Part shown: piece by piece, positions 49,421 through 61,251 of the stretch | Layout of the letters: each line of letters starts with the position of its first letter | Numbering within the stretch: the first letter of the stretch is position 1 | NCBI GenBank assembly: GCA_030762895.1 | Contig: CM061070.1 | Location: forward strand, 103,912,554 to 103,976,553 | DNA: 64,000 bases | Direction: 5' to 3' | Source: Sophora flavescens | Taxonomy: Eukaryota > Streptophyta > Magnoliopsida > Fabales > Fabaceae | Program-made: the position numbers and the translations under genes | Notes under the pieces: generated by a model | The model's input: the letters and a program-made list of their open reading frames with translations, nothing else | Told to the model about the DNA's origin: nothing | Database searches by the model: none

Positions 49421-50836
49421 TTATTCAATTGCTTGTCCTCAAGCAATCACTAAGGCCGGAAGATTAAACTAATCAAGGCATGGATAGTGAATCAGAACCC
49501 GAGTAAATACTAATCCAAGTAATAGGCATTTCAAACAATTCAGCAAGAGACAATCAATTCAAGTCCAATTAGAGGCTTAGGTTTCCTAGACTCATATTCT
49601 CACTGATTCGGGCACTCTTTTCTCACATGAAAATCACCCCAAGCTTGTTCATTTGCTTGGCTCTCTCTCTCACCTCACTCAAGTGTTAGGGACATAAGAC
49701 AATTCGCTCCATTTTCCTCAAGGAATGAGTTCTACCATAGGCTTGACTATTAACCAAATCTCTACTTTATTAATGAAAACAATTAAGAATCAAGAGGTCT
49801 TTCACTTTGGTTGTAACGGGGCCATGGGATTAATCGTTAGGTGGGAAAATCAAGAAAAGGACATTTCAAAAGGTTACACAACATATCAAGCATTGCAAAC
49901 ATGACCTTCTAAAATACCTTTTTGGGTTTCGATTCACTTTTGCCACCCTTCTTTTCTTTTTGTTTTATTTCTCAATTCTTTTTGTCATCCCCTTCTCCAT
50001 ATATTTTGCTTTTTCTTTTGTTTTTCTTTTGCTTGGAGAAGGGGATATTTTTCAACTCAAGAGAAATATTCTTCTAATTCTTTCATCCCAAACTTTTTTC
50101 AACTACCTTTTTACCCTTTTTGTAATAATTTAGAAGGCATCCTACCAAGCATATTTATCAAAATATTTCAGGGTACCAAGAAAAGTATTTTATTCTTTCA
50201 GGCTCAGAATTGGGCAACTAAGGGGTAGCATTTCATCAATCAAAGCTCAGAAGGCCAGAAAAATACCTAGTGCCTCAATCATTTTCAAAAATGTTTTCAA
50301 AAATTTTTAAGCTTCAAAACGGTTTCAAGTCAAGTTCTAGAGAAATACCATCCAAGAAGAATAACACTCTAACACAAAGAATGGGGTAGATATAGTGAGT
50401 ACCCCTTTATGGCTCAAAATCTCACATTTTATAGTTCAAAAATCAATGAGAAACACAAATCTACGAAACCATATGCTAATAATCAACTATCACAGATCAT
50501 CTCAAATATTTTCATTTGCAGCCTTATCACAAGAATGAAAAAAAAATTGGGTTCAAAAATGCACTACCTCAAAATATTTGGCACTCAGTTCTCGCAATTG
50601 GATACAAAATCTAAGCAAGGGCAATCTTATCATGTGATCGTGCAAAACTATCAAGCAAAACTATATGAATGCAACATGCAAAATGCAAATGCAAAATACC
50701 CCTACCCCAAGCTTAAGAATTTACATTGTCCCCAATGTAAACAATCAAGTTGGAGAGAGGAGAAAAATGGAACGACTTACCGAGGCGGTAGCGGGTGTTG
50801 GCTCTCATTCCAGTCAGAAACTTGTTGGGAAATGCA

Positions 50837-51060
50837 TCACGGCCGTGAGCCTCATCACGGGCAGGCCGTGATCAATTATGATCCATGGGTGTTGGCCTGT
50901 CACGGTCGTGACCTCCATCACGGCTAGGCCGTGATGCTCTCTACTCTTCAGGGTCCTTCCATCACGCCCGTGATGGGGATCACGGCTGGGCCGTGATCCT
51001 TTCTGATCTTCAATTCTGGCTCATCACGGCCGGGACCAGTGTCACGGCCTGGGCGTGATG
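50837..51060. repeat. Internal array of CACGGCCGTGA palindromes (non-autonomous element)
   Basis: Four palindrome-plus-hairpin units (from about 50837, 50898, 50961 and 51023), collinear with the internal array at 17393-17604 and more complete than it: the third unit has both halves. Confidence 0.87.
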
Positions 51061-51496
51061 GTTGCTGACTTTGCTTTTCCTTGTTTTCTTGCTCTTCCTT
51101 CCTTCTTTCCCTGAAAACACTTGGCAATTTTATTAGTAAAAGAGAACTCTTGATCTTCTCAAATTATTCAAGAGTTGAAATCAAAAACAAAGACTACTAA
51201 GAAAATGAAAATAACTAAAGAGAAGGGTTAAGAAAAGTTGGGTTGCCTCCCAATAAGCGCTTCTTTAACGTCACTGGCTTGACTTATTGAAAAGCATCCA
51301 CCTGGATCCCATAACTTGTGGTATAAGGACCAAGGGGTGCTCAAGATGTGAGATCCTCCTCCCGGATCCCATGGTTTATGGAGTGGCAATTGCAGAAGCA
51401 ATATGACTCCAACCTTAATGCCTCCTAGCCAGTGTGTGAAAACTCCATTGACCTCTACAATTATGAACTCACTTCCTCTCGGGTCAAATGGTGTTT

Positions 51497-52243
51497 TCAC
51501 GAGGAAGTGTGCCGCACAGTGGAAGGGACTAATTTAGCAGTGTCCACACATGCATGTAAGCCAACATATTTATCTAATGCAGAAAATTCAGATTGCTCAG
51601 CAAGCATGGTGGAGTCCACTACCACTACATCTGCATTTTGAACTATCCCCAAAACCAGATTTTCCTCAAATTGGGCTTCATGTGACTCTTGTACTAACTG
51701 TTTGCAAATCTCCTCATCTTGCGTTTTGAAGTTCTGCTTCACCGTTTCGATACTGTCACAATTGGCTCTTGCCTTGGCCTCAGAGGTGGATAGCTCTTGG
51801 GAATATTGTTCTAGAGCAGTTTTCAAAGGTGTTTGCTCATTCCATTCCCATTCTTCAACTTCCCAAGGACTTGTGAAAGTTACTTCCTCTTCTTGTGACT
51901 TGTCCACCATCACCACTTCATCTTCAATTTGATCCATTCCCACAACCAGATTTTTCTCAAATTCTGCTTCATGTGGCTCTATGGGAATCATACATGGTGG
52001 TGGAGGTGGTAAATATGAACAAAAGGTTTCCAAATCCTCCTCGGAAAAGTTATATATAAGCCTTCCCGTCATATAATCAACTTGTGCGAGAGAAACATGA
52101 TCCATCAAATCTATGCAGTCTCCCAAACACCAGTTGTCCTCCAAAGCGTGACTTGAGGCTTCCTCATCAGGTGGATAATAGTGATTGTCCATGAATTCCA
52201 TCCACCTGGCACAACCAAAACTCAAAACAAAAAGATTAAACAT
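51497..52243 (-). CDS. Acidic 248-aa protein of unknown function in the gag position
   Basis: One uninterrupted frame starts at 52243, about 75 bp inside the primer-binding site, and ends at 51497. The protein is acidic (many Glu/Asp) with a proline run (PPPPPC, about residue 79). It contains two related segments: PHEAEFEKNLVVGMDQIEDE (about residues 90-110) and SHEAQFEENLVLGIVQNAD (about 187-206), each followed by a VVVD-like stretch. I see no zinc knuckle, protease or polymerase motif, signal peptide or membrane segment, and do not recognise the family. It could help package or express the element, or be a captured host gene piece. An alternative is chance, but 248 codons without a stop in a decayed neighbourhood argues against it. 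Confidence 0.6.
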   Translation of the reverse strand: MFNLFVLSFGCARWMEFMDNHYYPPDEEASSHALEDNWCLGDCIDLMDHVSLAQVDYMTGRLIYNFSEEDLETFCSYLPPPPPCMIPIEPHEAEFEKNLVVGMDQIEDEVVMVDKSQEEEVTFTSPWEVEEWEWNEQTPLKTALEQYSQELSTSEAKARANCDSIETVKQNFKTQDEEICKQLVQESHEAQFEENLVLGIVQNADVVVVDSTMLAEQSEFSALDKYVGLHACVDTAKLVPSTVRHTSS

Positions 52244-52319
52244 ATACAGAAATAAAAATAAAATAAAAAATGTCTAAATTAGTTGCCTCCTTTGTTACTA
52301 ATGATATTGGCAAAACCAA

Positions 52320-52337
52320 TCCCCAGCAATGGTGCCA
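52320..52337 (-). other. Primer-binding site of the non-autonomous element (three changes)
   Basis: Minus strand TGGCACCATTGCTGGGGA, differing from the Athila-like site at 23430-23447 at three bases, all at CpG positions. It lies 6 bp from the 5' LTR start at 52344. Confidence 0.85.
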
Positions 52338-52343
52338 AAAACT

Positions 52344-53789
52344 TGTTGGACTGCTCTGGGCAAGTATACCCAGTCGTGCAAGTAATACGGTGGTGAGACC
52401 GTTTTATCGTTCCTACGAGGATTGGATGTCAATTATCAGTTCACAAACTCTGCAACTATCTAGACTAAACAGAGAATTCAAAACAAACAAAACAAAAGGA
52501 ATAAAATCTTTTTGGCTTTTTGTCGAGCACTTGGAATGCGAAATGGATATGTTGGGACTAGACTTCACCAAATCTATGCCTCATGTACTATTAGGACTAG
52601 ATACCTCCCATTCATGCTTCAAATATTAAAATCAATCCACTAAACTACTCAAGCCCCGATTCCTCGGATGTCAAGAACCTAAATCCACTAATAGACCCTA
52701 ATTCCTTAGGTGGCCTAGATTAATGAATTTGCATTAGGATTAGGGATTACAAATTACTAGTAAACCAAACTCCATTCCTATACGCAAGGGTTACTAGGTG
52801 ACTAAATTCAATTCCGGTTCTAATATGAATTTCCCAATTGCATATCAAAACACAAATTGAGTTATGGGGGTGTTAGCCACAACAAGCATTAAGCATGGAA
52901 AATTAATCACTAATACGAAGGCATGAACACAGAATAATCAGTCAAGATAAATACATGAAGTTTAGTTTAGTTACATCTAATACCAACAAACTAGGATTAG
53001 CTACTCTTAAAAGAGAAAGCCAAACCAGAAAAGCAGTAGAGAAAGGAAGAAAGGGAGAACTCCATTGAAGCTTCCCACTGTCGTCACAGCAACCCCCTAA
53101 CTCAGCTCCCTCTTAGGGTTGGAACCCTAGTCCAGCCGCAACCTCCAAGTGCCTCCCTCTCTAAAAACTACTTCATTCTGCCCTAAAAACAACAACTTAT
53201 ACTAATCAGACTCTGCGCGCGCTCGCGAGGCGAGACCTGGCTCGCGAGGCGAATGTTAAAAATCTGGTCTTCAGAGATTGGATCTCTCGCGAGGCGAGAC
53301 AGTAAGGTTCTTCTCAAATACGCCCGTGATGAGCATCAGGGCCTGGGCGTGATGGCTTCTGTTCCTCAGGCTCGCGAGGTGAGACATGGTTCGCGTGGCG
53401 AGACAGAAATGGTTGCATTCTCTGGCACAGCCAGTCTTCAGTCTCGCGAGGCGAGTAGCCTCTCGTGGGGCGAGCATTTCTTGTGACAGCTTCTGACTTT
53501 TGCCTTCTGCTCTTCTCAGTTTTCTTGATCATGACCGTGATGGTCATCACGGCCTAGCCGTGATGGGCTCTACTTGGCTCATTTTCTTCACTTTTCAAGC
53601 TGTATTTCATCCAAGCTCCATCAAGGCTAATTCTGAGCATTTTTCCTTAAATTCCTGCAAAACAACACCAAGAAACCGCTTCACCCGTTCCAAGGGAAAA
53701 ACTAACTAAAATCAAATAAAGAATGCCTAATCTATATGAAAAATGCATGCAAAAGTGTATATGAAACATCATGTAAAATCACACTATCA
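52344..53789 (-). repeat. 5' LTR of the non-autonomous element
   Basis: 1,446 bp; its boundaries are fixed by the primer-binding site on one side and the CTCAC duplication on the other. It carries the CTCGCGAGGCGAG array at 53221-53480 and one CACGGCC-type palindrome unit at about 53528-53563. Confidence 0.92.
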
Positions 53790-56700
53790 CTCACAAATGT
53801 GATGATGGCTTTTGGAGGGAAATTACTATTATGTCCTTAAGTTGTCTTTAATCACAAAATTGCCATTTTGTAAGATTACTTCTTTGCCCCTAAAATTTTA
53901 TGGCTTGGACCCTTTTACCCCCCAATTTCCACGGCCCAACCCACCATTGGAGCCCATTCCATTCCTATTTAAGCAACACTTCATCATCTTCATGAGTTTT
54001 CTTTCACTTTCTCTGAAAACCTTAAGTTTCCATAGCCAATTTTGTGAAGAAACCACTTGATTCCATGATCATTTTCAATCGTCAAGAGGTATACCATGCT
54101 CTTCTCACTTAATCGTCACTATGTTCTTCATTCATTTTTATGATTTGAAGCCATGATCATTATGTTGCATCTTAGGGTTTTCATGTTCAAAAATTCATAG
54201 AAAATCATAGAAAAATCTTATGATCATGAAACCACTTTCTATGATCTTATTATCATCTCTATATTTAAGATCCAAGAGTATGCATCAAACAAAATTTTAT
54301 TTCCTGTTTATTTTACCAAGACCGAACCTAGCTTGGTGTGGGGGAAGGAACTTTGTTCCATTTTTTTTAGCAAATCATGTTTGATTCAATCCTTTTTTTC
54401 ATGTATGTGTTGAATCCAAATGAAACCTCTAACCCATTATTTTCCTCATGGCCGAATTAGGGTTCTTGAAAGTTGGAAGTGTTTTTTTCAATCCTTGTAT
54501 TTTAATCATTGTTTTAGGGTTTTAAGTGATCAAGGATCACTAATCCAAGAGCTTAGAAATTTTATAAATTTTTAGCTATTTAAAAACCTCATGGCCGAAC
54601 CTATCATGTAGGGACATAGGTGTATTTAGTTGTTTGATTGTTGATTTGTTGCTGTGGTTTGTTGAAGGATAATCTTTGTATCGGATACGTGTGATACCGA
54701 CACTTTGATTTTCGACGAAACTTTTATCAGAGGAAAAATCTTTAAGAGGTAAAGGGAGTACCTGAGAGGTTTTTCCGATAGCTGTATGCAATTTGTTTGC
54801 GGTTTGTATAATTTATTTGAGTCTATTTATTATTTTACGTAGTTTGAATTATCTGCTTTTAATTATTTATCTTCATTTAATTATTATTGGATTTTATTGC
54901 ATGTCATAAATTGTGCTATTTTCTATATTATTGGCATGAAATTATTATTGATGTTGATTGTGGATTGAAAAGCCTGACAGTGGTCAGTGCTCAATTAATT
55001 ACGAGGTTAAAGCGTTAAAAAGCTTCTTATGAAATAATGAGTTTTAATTAATGGAAAATTGTAATATAGTATTACTTAATTATTTGATTGGTTAAAAATG
55101 GGCAATAGTTAAAAATAAGATTATTTTAATGATTTTACGGCATCAGAGTATTTTATGAGTCATAGTGAGGACGTAACCGTCAAAATATTTTAGTACCGCT
55201 AATTTATACGTAAGAAATTTCTAAATATTAGAAAATGTTATTATAAAAAAATAAGTTTCAAAAAATAATTTTATTATGGTGTTGGGAAAATTATTTTACT
55301 AGAAAGGTCAAATTATGACTTAACAACGTTTTAAAAACGTCAGGCGACGGACAATTCCGACAATATTTACAGAAGTATTCTTAAAAACAGTAATATTAGT
55401 TAAAACCGAAAATTAGTCTCAAAACGATATTTTCTTGGAACTAAGGTCCAAAATATAGATTTTTGAAAGAAAATGATTTAAGTGATTTTGATGATTTTAT
55501 AAAACGAATTTCCAACGTAAAATGATTTTCTATAAAGTAGATTTATACAGCGGTGTTATTTCCAACAACTTGGATAAGTTGAGGAAATTTTATTTTTGAT
55601 TTGTGTTTGACAAAAAGAAAATGAGTTAAAAGATGAAAAATGAACCTAGAGGCCGAGACGTCGGGGTTCTAGTGTTCTATGGTATGGACAGTGTGTCTTA
55701 AAGGTGAAGTTTTGGACTATATGTCCTATAAAACGTTGTATTAATTTTTGTGTGCTAAAATCTACGTATCTACGACTGGTGTATCGGTGTAGATTTCGTG
55801 ATTTGCACATTTGGACTTGTAGTCCGTTTTATTGGAATGGTTGATAAACTTAAATGTTTAAACGTTGGGTTGGTCGTGAGCCTTTGAGCTTCGACAAGGA
55901 AATAATGAACACAAAGAAAATGACGTGAACAAAACGTTTTACATGCATTTTTGGGGCAGACGTACCTATGCATTGGACTTGAATTCTTGATGGCAAGTAT
56001 TCATGACGTTGCATCATTGTGCCTTGATGGACAATGAAACCATATACTATAAATAGTAACCATTGTGCCTCGTTGTGGAAAGTGCTATGCTTTAAATCCG
56101 GTATGCCTTGTTTGGCAAAGATAGCTTGATCAGCTCATTTATTTGGTGAGTTAATCTCCGAGAGATTAAGTATAAAATTTAGATGATGAATATTGAAGTG
56201 TAATTGTTTTTTTTAAAAAATGACGATGAATGTCAGGTATGAAACCCTTTGATAAATAATTGTTTATTTTTGAATATACATGTTAACTGATGTTTTTTTG
56301 TCGTGCATATGGTTATCGTTTTAAAATCCATATATTGCTTCTCACCCTTGCGCGTTTCATTGTTGGTTTCTCTTCTGTGTGGTGTATATTTCTATCTGAG
56401 TATAGATGGACCCGGAGATACCACTGGCACATATGGGGGTTCGTTCCCTCCTGTTTGAGGATGCAGAGAATATCGGTGCGTGGGTGATTAACCCGGAAGC
56501 CCATAGCACGACATATACCGGGCCTATACTTACTTTAGAGGGCACTATTGCGACCGGACAGTAGAGAGAGCATCGTTCGGTAGAGACCATAGAGGTATCC
56601 CTACCTCAGCATTTGGTTGACCAGGTAGAGCTCGATGTCATTCCTCCTATTGCACAGCCGTTGAATGAGGCAGCACCGACATCACCTCCAGAGCAGTTGG

Positions 56701-57079
56701 TTGCAGATCCTGAGGAGGATCTGGAGGAGTTTGTTGAGGATGAGCCAGAGTACATTCCCCTTGATGACGACGATGATTCACCTGACGAGGGAATAATCGT
56801 GTCTTCATCGGACACTTCTACGGGGAGTGGGAATGATCACCAACTATCTTCCCAATAGGTATCATTAGATATGACCAGCTATAGGTGGATTCCATTTTTG
56901 AGGTAGTGACTTCACCAGTCTATTTCTGGCTACAGATGGCCATGATTTTGTTATATGGTCATAGACGGTTCGCTACGTGTCAGTTATGTTTTTATTTTCT
57001 GTACTTTGTTATGTTGAGAATGGCCTGTTATGATAAAGGCCCTGTATAGTTATATAGTTTGTACAAAACTGTTGATGCA

Positions 57080-57084
57080 TATGA

Positions 57085-57130
<46 letters not shown>
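57080..57130. repeat. AT dinucleotide microsatellite
   Basis: An uninterrupted TA run followed by a TG run (about 57132-57146), near the end of the Tekay-type LTR. A second TA run lies at about 57583-57618. Confidence 0.9.
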
Positions 57131-57133
<3 letters not shown>

Positions 57134-57360
57134 TGTGTGTGTGTGTTTGTGTTATGTTTGACTATGATGTTGTATGTCAAATTAAAAAGAAAGAAAAAAA
57201 TTTATCACCATTTTTGTCTTAAGAAAAGTATTATAAAATATTATTTTCCGAAAGTAACCAGCATAATTAAAGTTTATTTTTCCGCAACGTGTTACTATGT
57301 GATGACATAAGAAGGGGTGTCGCACTTTCCTATGTGCTAATTCAATTGTAAAATGTGCTA

Positions 57361-57469
57361 TTAAGATCACTTGAAAAGAGATTTTATCTTAGCACAAAAG
57401 CTTGCTTGAAAATACGATTATTATAACTTTTATAAAAAAAAAAATCCGGTGCTATAAAAAGGATTGTTA
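57361..57469. other. Host flank right of the LINE duplication
   Basis: AT-rich sequence with no gene. Together with the sequence left of 34606 it formed the pre-insertion locus. Confidence 0.5.
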
Positions 57470-57577
57470 TGGTCAGTATTATTAAAATCTGATCAGTCAT
57501 CGACTTGGTCGGGGCACTGTGAGTCACTGGTTAAACTGGATGAACCGGAATATATAAAATTCAAAAAAAATTATTAA

Positions 57578-57619
<42 letters not shown>

Positions 57620-58860
57620 CATATTTGTAAACTTGATATCAAGTCATTGTTGTGTTTCAGCAGTAAAGTTACTTAGCAAGTTCCATAGGCTAGAGGGGCA
57701 AGTCTTTAATCCTCACGGCTCTTAGTTGTGTTTCAATCCTCCAGCCTTTGTCACCTGCTACAACCAGTAACCCGGTAAGCTTTTTTTTTAATCCAAAAAA
57801 ATAACAAATAATCACCCATAGATCCCAACCTCCACCGTTTCCTAGCCGGAGAACCTAATCACCGTCGGCAAAAATCTTCACCTCGACAACAAAGTATTAT
57901 TTTCGGATCTGAACCCGTACCCCTCCTCTGCTCGTCGGCCGTCACCGGTTGAAAGGGCCTTGGAAGTGTCTGCATGTGAAGAACCGCTGTACAACTTCCA
58001 CTGCGAATCTAACAACGATGACGGAGTTGAAGGCGAGCCTGAGTTCGACGACAAAGGAGGTGTGTTTTCACTAGATAAGGGTGTTCGAGATGACGGCGGG
58101 GGGCGGCGGAAAAAGATGACGACGAGGAAGGGGTTACGGTGTGACGGCGATTCTCCTTTCTTATCCAAGCACCTACTACTGGAGGTAGATCCTTCGTTGA
58201 TGGCCGGGAAAGGGAAGAGGTCGGAATTTCTTCTTCTTTTTCTCCTAGATCTCTCATCCACACATCCTCTCTGCAACCCACCGTAACCATCCAAAACCCA
58301 GTTGTCAAACACACTCAAACACTCCCAGATCTCTCACCCTCTTCTTTATCTTCTTTTTCTCCGTGATTGTCTTCTTTGTGGTCGGAATCCTGGCACCGGT
58401 GGGAGGGGAGGTCGGAGGAGGCGATGGCTGGGGGGAGGGGTGGCAGGAAACTGAGGAAAGTGTCGGGCCTTAAAAAAAACGAAAGGAAAAAAACTGGGCA
58501 AACAAGTTGTAAGTAAAATAATTGGCTAGATCTGAACCGTTGTTTTTAAAAAATAATAAATTGATGGTTCATATGAAAGGAGGATCAATCCTCAACACTA
58601 TGAAGTGAGGATTGAAGACAGCGCCCTATAGCTCGGTAGAGGGTTCAATCCACTCAGCTTCATTATGAAATTTTGCATGGAGAGCGTGCACGAACACCTA
58701 TGTGAATGTGAATGGGAACACTGGTTCAAGCTGGTTTAATGACGTCGGTATCGATTTATATTCCTATACGGTTTGATATGCTGACCAGACCAGCCATGAG
58801 TCCGGTTTCCAGCCGAAGCGGTTCGACTGACCAGTCCGGTCCGACTTGTAACACTGGTTG
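57470..58860. mobile_element. Possible non-autonomous DNA transposon with GC-rich core
   Basis: The edges carry GGTCAGTATTATTAAAATCT (left) and, reverse-complemented on the right, CAGTGTTACAAGTCGGACCG, with several ACCGG/CCGGT-type motifs inside both ends. The core (about 57840-58470) is much more GC-rich and is open on the minus strand (58318-57878, 146 aa) and partly on plus. The protein is Ser/Pro/Arg-rich without a known domain. It may be a captured gene fragment. Ends and target duplication are not resolved. Confidence 0.35.
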
Positions 58861-61014
58861 TGGTCCCCTAAATCCTTAGAAATTTTCTTAGCAGCTCAAA
58901 CTTTTCAACGTGATAAGGCAACTATAATTTTTTCTATCTAAAAAAATAGAAATGATTGTTTAAAAAACTTATTCAAGATTATGAGAATAACTTATGAAAA
59001 TATATAAATAAAAATTAACTTATAAAAATGACTTATTACTTTTTATAAGCTATTTTAAATTTATTTCGATAAGTTTATAGGAAAAGTTTATGAAAATAAT
59101 CTCTTGTTAACGTACTTTTTTTTTAAATGATTAAATAAATGATTAATTAAATTATTTATCTAAATGTAATTTTTCTCCATGAGAGTGAGATAATTCCAAC
59201 TCTCAACTCAACCGATGGTTATTTAACGAAAACCCATTAGGTAGGCCAATTTAATTAATTAAACATATTTAAGATAAATAACAACTTTGGAAAAGGGAGT
59301 TGAGTCGAGAGAGATGGTAAACAGAGCTTTCATTTTCATGTTGAAGGAACGGAGGAAAGAGGCACGAGATTATATGATCGTATGAGAGAACATTGGCTGG
59401 GCCACCTTCAGCATCCCATGAAAGATGCTCATCGGCGCCTTTTCAATTATTTATCATTCTCTCGTCCTTTGATGTTAACGGTAAGTTTCTTTTAGATTAG
59501 ATTTTGATATAATTAATTTCTAATGAATTGCTTATTAAAGAATTGTTTTTAAAAAAATGAGTTTTAAAAATTGATTTATATTTGATAATGATATTTTATA
59601 AGTGAGTTTAAAAAAATTGAATTTGTTTGAATGATAAAGTAAAATCACTTTTAAAAGTGTAAATATAAGGAATATTATGGTTCCTACATCTAGAATCAAT
59701 TATTCTCAAAAAAAAGTTAGATATTTTTGCTTCTCTTAAAATCAATTCTACCCAACCCAGAATTGATTTTATACCAGAAGCAAACATGATTTTGAGCTCT
59801 CTAGAATGTAAACCAAACGAATACTCAAACAAGTCCTCAATGCCATCTAATGCTCTTAATTGGTCCATCCTTGTCACCGATAAAGAATTGCATTTATTTA
59901 TTAATGGTAATGTTAAGCGCTGATTTAAGAAATAAAATATGGGTATTGCTAATCTATTCTTAGGATATTAGTTAAGAAATTGAAAGAAACAACTTTAAAT
60001 GAAAAATTTATTACTTTTCAAAATAGTAAATACATCATTTTTCATAAATTTTTTTTTCTCAATTCCTTAATTGGTGTCCTGAATTAACATTTCATAAAAT
60101 ATTAAGAATAACATATATAGTTAAAGAAAATACATGTTAAGCATTGAGGAGTGGATGAATATTACACTTTAATTTAATACTTCAATTTGATAAATACTTT
60201 AATTTTAAAAAAATGTTAACCAATATATTTAGGGTACTGATTAAGAAACTAAAAAGATATGATTTTATGGGAGAAATGGTGAATTTTTTTTTTGAAGAAA
60301 GTAAATGGTGAAGGTTTTTTTTTGAAACCAGGAAACGGTGAAGTTAATACTTTGAAAACTTGGATTTTTTTATTTCCAATAAATCCTTACATTTTCTTAA
60401 TTCCTTAATCACCATTAGCAAAACCCTTAATTTAATAAATATAGACGAATGGATAAATAAATATGAAATGTAAAATCTTTAAAAGACTTTATCTAATTAA
60501 TACTTCAATTCAAAATCACATTAAGTATAGGTCAAACACCAAAATATTATGTTATCAGTTAAGGGTATTGTTAATCAAAATACTAGTTAAGAAATCAATA
60601 AAAAAAAGAGTTTTTATAGGTGAAATTATATATACCACTTCACAATATATTAAATACAATATTTTTCAACAAAAATTTATTGAGTATAATTTTCATATTT
60701 TGTTAATGTAAAGTTTTTCATATGGTTAATCAATCATAAAGAGTTAAATATTTTTAATAATATAATAATTTATAATTGATTAACCGTGTAAAATATTTTT
60801 AAGCTAATTGGATACAAGTTAAATTTATACCTTTTTTTTTTTTGTAAAAAGAGTTAAATTTAAGCTTATTTATATTGATTCCATACTTTAAAATATGAAG
60901 AATCTTAAGAGCATTGGTTAAGAAATCAAAACAAATATATTCAATAGAAATTTGTATAATCAATAATTGAAAATATGTGACATTTAATTTTTTAATAAAA
61001 TATTATCCATTAAT
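58861..61014. other. AT-rich intergenic DNA
   Basis: Repeated TTAAGAAAT.. / ..TAATCAATACCC-like stretches (59940-60110, 60225-60430, 60555-60700) look like decayed MITE copies. No coding region is supported. Confidence 0.45.
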
Positions 61015-61192
61015 AGGGATGACAATTTGTACCATATCCATTTGATACCCACAAAAACTACCCATAACAGATAGGATAATTACCCACACAATGAGTAAGG
61101 ATTCGGATACGAGTAATTACCCACAAATTTGAATGGATACAGATGCGGATACGGGTACTATGATACTCATCCCATTCCACCCTACCCACACC

Positions 61193-61251
<59 letters not shown>

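Larger units (their letters stand above)
47962..53789 (-). mobile_element. Non-autonomous LTR element related to the Athila-like one, TSD CTCAC
   Basis: The two LTRs are of equal length (47962-49407 and 52344-53789, 1,446 bp each), TGTTGGAC to CACTATCA, with CTCAC at 47957-47961 and 53790-53794. LTR ends, polypurine tract and about 1.8 kb next to it (49408-51285) match the Athila-like element at 14532-28325. No gag, protease, RT or integrase is present; one minus-strand frame of 248 aa (52243-51497) occupies the gag position. It must use proteins from another element to move. Few differences between its LTRs suggest recent insertion. Confidence 0.93.
41336..57324 (+). mobile_element. Tekay-type chromovirus (Ty3/gypsy), heavily broken
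   Basis: The left LTR starts TGTAACACCCG (41336) and the right LTR ends GGGGTGTCGCA (57324). Flanks GTTTC (41331-41335) and CTTTC (57325-57329) are a 5-bp duplication with one change. Gag-pol is on the plus strand (43764-47518), with the C-terminal SLVKVIWDNK..TWEVED..YP block typical of plant chromovirus chromodomain-like ends. A polypurine tract (47509-47521) precedes the right LTR. A large deletion removed most of the left LTR, the primer-binding site and the gag start. It contains a LINE fragment and a 5.8 kb non-autonomous element. It interrupts the minus-strand LINE. Confidence 0.92.
47522..57324 (+). repeat. 3' LTR of the Tekay-type element (about 3.97 kb net)
   Basis: It is made of 47522-47961 and 53795-57324 around the inserted element at 47962-53789 and its duplicated CTCAC. 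Net length agrees with the solo LTR at 3798-7747. It contains the block GCCTGACAGTGGTCAGTGC near 54972 and an open frame at 56613-56858 rich in Asp/Glu. Confidence 0.9.
34621..57345 (-). mobile_element. 5'-truncated LINE, minus strand, split by later insertions
   Basis: Its poly-A (poly-T on plus) is at 34621-34630. Three blocks, 57345-57325, 41335-41228 and 35012-34800, encode successive parts of one RNase H domain on the minus strand: IELAHR; then KYFSIVPWKIRNRWKN; then REGNNCADKIASH and GLPNYMFK at the C-terminus. The 15-bp duplication TTGTAAAATGTGCTA lies at 34606-34620 and 57346-57360, so both sides of the original insertion survive 22.7 kb apart. Only about 0.5 kb of LINE is present. 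Confidence 0.88.

Noticed and set aside
58720..58860. Possible tRNA relic near GCTCGGTAGAGGGTTCAATCC (58632)
   Set aside because: It recalls a tRNA T-arm, but no acceptor stem or anticodon arm could be assembled around it.
61186..61250. Telomere-like repeat
   Set aside because: The run is simple CA and TA dinucleotides, and nearby GGGTA motifs are not the plant TTTAGGG unit.
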